Source: Vaginimicrobium propionicum
GTDB taxonomy: Bacteria > Actinomycetota > Actinomycetes > Propionibacteriales > Propionibacteriaceae
Assembly (NCBI RefSeq): GCF_900155645.1
Contig: NZ_LT706985.1
Coordinates: 682,001 to 746,000, forward strand
Reading direction: 5' to 3'
DNA: 64,000 nucleotides
Below the pieces are notes generated by a model that saw nothing but the letters and a program-made list of their open reading frames with translations, did no database searches and was not told the DNA's origin. The position numbers and the translations under genes are program-made. Shown here piece after piece: positions 63,352-64,000 of the stretch; position 1 is the stretch's first letter, and each line of letters begins with the position of its first letter.

Positions 63352-64000
63352 CTGTCTTCACCGTCCTCCCGTAATCTTGGGTCGATAAGCTGGTAAGCCA
63401 AATCCACGATTGTGTTTATGACCAGGACTAACGTCACTAAAATCATCACTAGAGTCTGGACGACCGGCAAGTCCCGCTGAGCCACAGATTGCACCAGATA
63501 GCTACCCAAACCAGGTAGCCGAAATACTTGTTCAACGACGATAGCGCCAACCAGTAGAGTAGAAAGTTGCAACCCTAAAACCGTCAACACTTGCAGAGCA
63601 GCATTGCGCAGCCCGTGGCGAATCATAGCTGCGGTATAGGGAAAGCCAACTGCCCTCGCAGTTCGGAAATAATCTTGTTTAATCACCTCAACGAATGCTG
63701 AACGCACATATCTCGTCAAGATCGCTCCTTGAACGGCAGCTATTGAGCACACTGGCAAAATTAGATAGCGAATCCACTGGCCGGGATTCTCTTTTAAGGG
63801 CACATAACCATTAGCTGGCAACCAACGTAGCTTTACCGCAAAGATGATGACCAAAATTAGGCCGGCTAAAAATGCAGGGATGGCCATACCCAGTTGGCTG
63901 ATGACCGAAACGACAACGCCGATCGTCTTGTTACGTTTTGCGGCCGCTAGCATCCCAGCCGGTAAGGCGATTAACAAGGCAGTCAACATGCCTAGCCCAA
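63348..64000 (-). CDS. oppB: Peptide/nickel-type ABC permease (OppB/DppB-like), 5' end beyond window
   Basis: C-terminal part of a DppB-type permease. The coupling loop is YFRTARAVGFPYTAAMIRHGLRNAALQ, and the end AYQLIDPRLRE matches the family. The reading frame continues past the ATG at 63989 to the window end, and the N-terminal 90 or so residues typical of DppB are not seen, so the gene is cut here rather than starting at that ATG. Confidence 0.9.
   Translation of the reverse strand, partial: GLGMLTALLIALPAGMLAAAKRNKTIGVVVSVISQLGMAIPAFLAGLILVIIFAVKLRWLPANGYVPLKENPGQWIRYLILPVCSIAAVQGAILTRYVRSAFVEVIKQDYFRTARAVGFPYTAAMIRHGLRNAALQVLTVLGLQLSTLLVGAIVVEQVFRLPGLGSYLVQSVAQRDLPVVQTLVMILVTLVLVINTIVDLAYQLIDPRLREDGEDS

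Noticed and set aside
1-64000. CRISPR array, prophage or complete insertion sequence
   Set aside because: I saw no regularly spaced repeats, phage structural genes, integrase or intact transposase.

Overview
The window looks like ordinary chromosome from an actinobacterium (Actinomycetota) with an unusually balanced base composition, roughly half G+C by eye. Markers are WhiB1, the SigR/RsrA pair, the phosphatidylinositol mannoside genes (pgsA, acyltransferase, pimA), GarA, a fused E2-E1 2-oxoglutarate dehydrogenase (Kgd), DUF3000, DUF3145 and a 24-residue bL37. The pyrophosphate-dependent phosphofructokinase resembles, from memory, the Propionibacterium freudenreichii enzyme in length and motifs, so Propionibacteriaceae or a neighbouring family is my best guess. 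I see no rRNA, CRISPR array, prophage or intact insertion sequence.

Layout. 1-4.9 kb: type II fatty-acid synthesis (FasR-like regulator, fabD, fabH, acpP, fabF), then a convergent DUF3145 gene. 5.4-8.5 kb: pdxH, an S9 peptidase and a YggS-type PLP carrier. 8.5-12.8 kb: a MoxR ATPase/DUF58/two von Willebrand A membrane protein operon on the minus strand, divergent from a Ser-rich membrane protein and a HAD phosphatase. 14.7-18.0 kb: a CAU tRNA and an ABC/FtsX-like exporter pair. 18.0-20.1 kb: yciO and PPi-phosphofructokinase. 20.1-30.9 kb: a long minus-strand block in the same gene order as Mycobacterium Rv1822-Rv1832 and Rv2610c-Rv2614c: gcvP, a MerR regulator, DUF151 nuclease, ftsR, garA, gcvH, DUF881/Sbp/DUF881, pimA, acyltransferase, pgsA, HIT protein and thrS.

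33.0-37.8 kb is the most accessory-looking part. It holds a membrane acyltransferase with a SGNH domain, a PIN-like (DUF4411) plus HTH/ImmA-IrrE metallopeptidase pair with an operator-like palindrome, a gene-poor stretch, and tRNAs Val(CAC), Gly(GCC), Cys(GCA) and Val(GAC). 37.8-48.8 kb: CcdA/DsbA-like thiol exchange, a CbiX-like protein that has lost its usual active-site His, DUF3000, RNase D, dxs, a tandem universal stress protein, aconitase and DIP1984. 48.8-56.1 kb: a small coiled-coil protein, kgd, whiB1, pdtaS, bL37, rsrA and sigR. 56.2-60.9 kb: a DoxX protein, aroA, rsgA, hisN and serA. 60.9-64.0 kb: an oligopeptide/nickel-type ABC importer cut by the window end.

The points that repay checking most are these. 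A SigR-type promoter sits a few bases upstream of the first sigR ATG, predicting a near-leaderless mRNA for a longer SigR isoform. The kgd reading frame continues upstream of its first ATG to an ATT codon that has a good ribosome binding site. The PIN/ImmA-IrrE pair has a candidate operator. The 24-codon bL37 gene is easy to miss. The CbiX-like gene lacks its usual catalytic residue.
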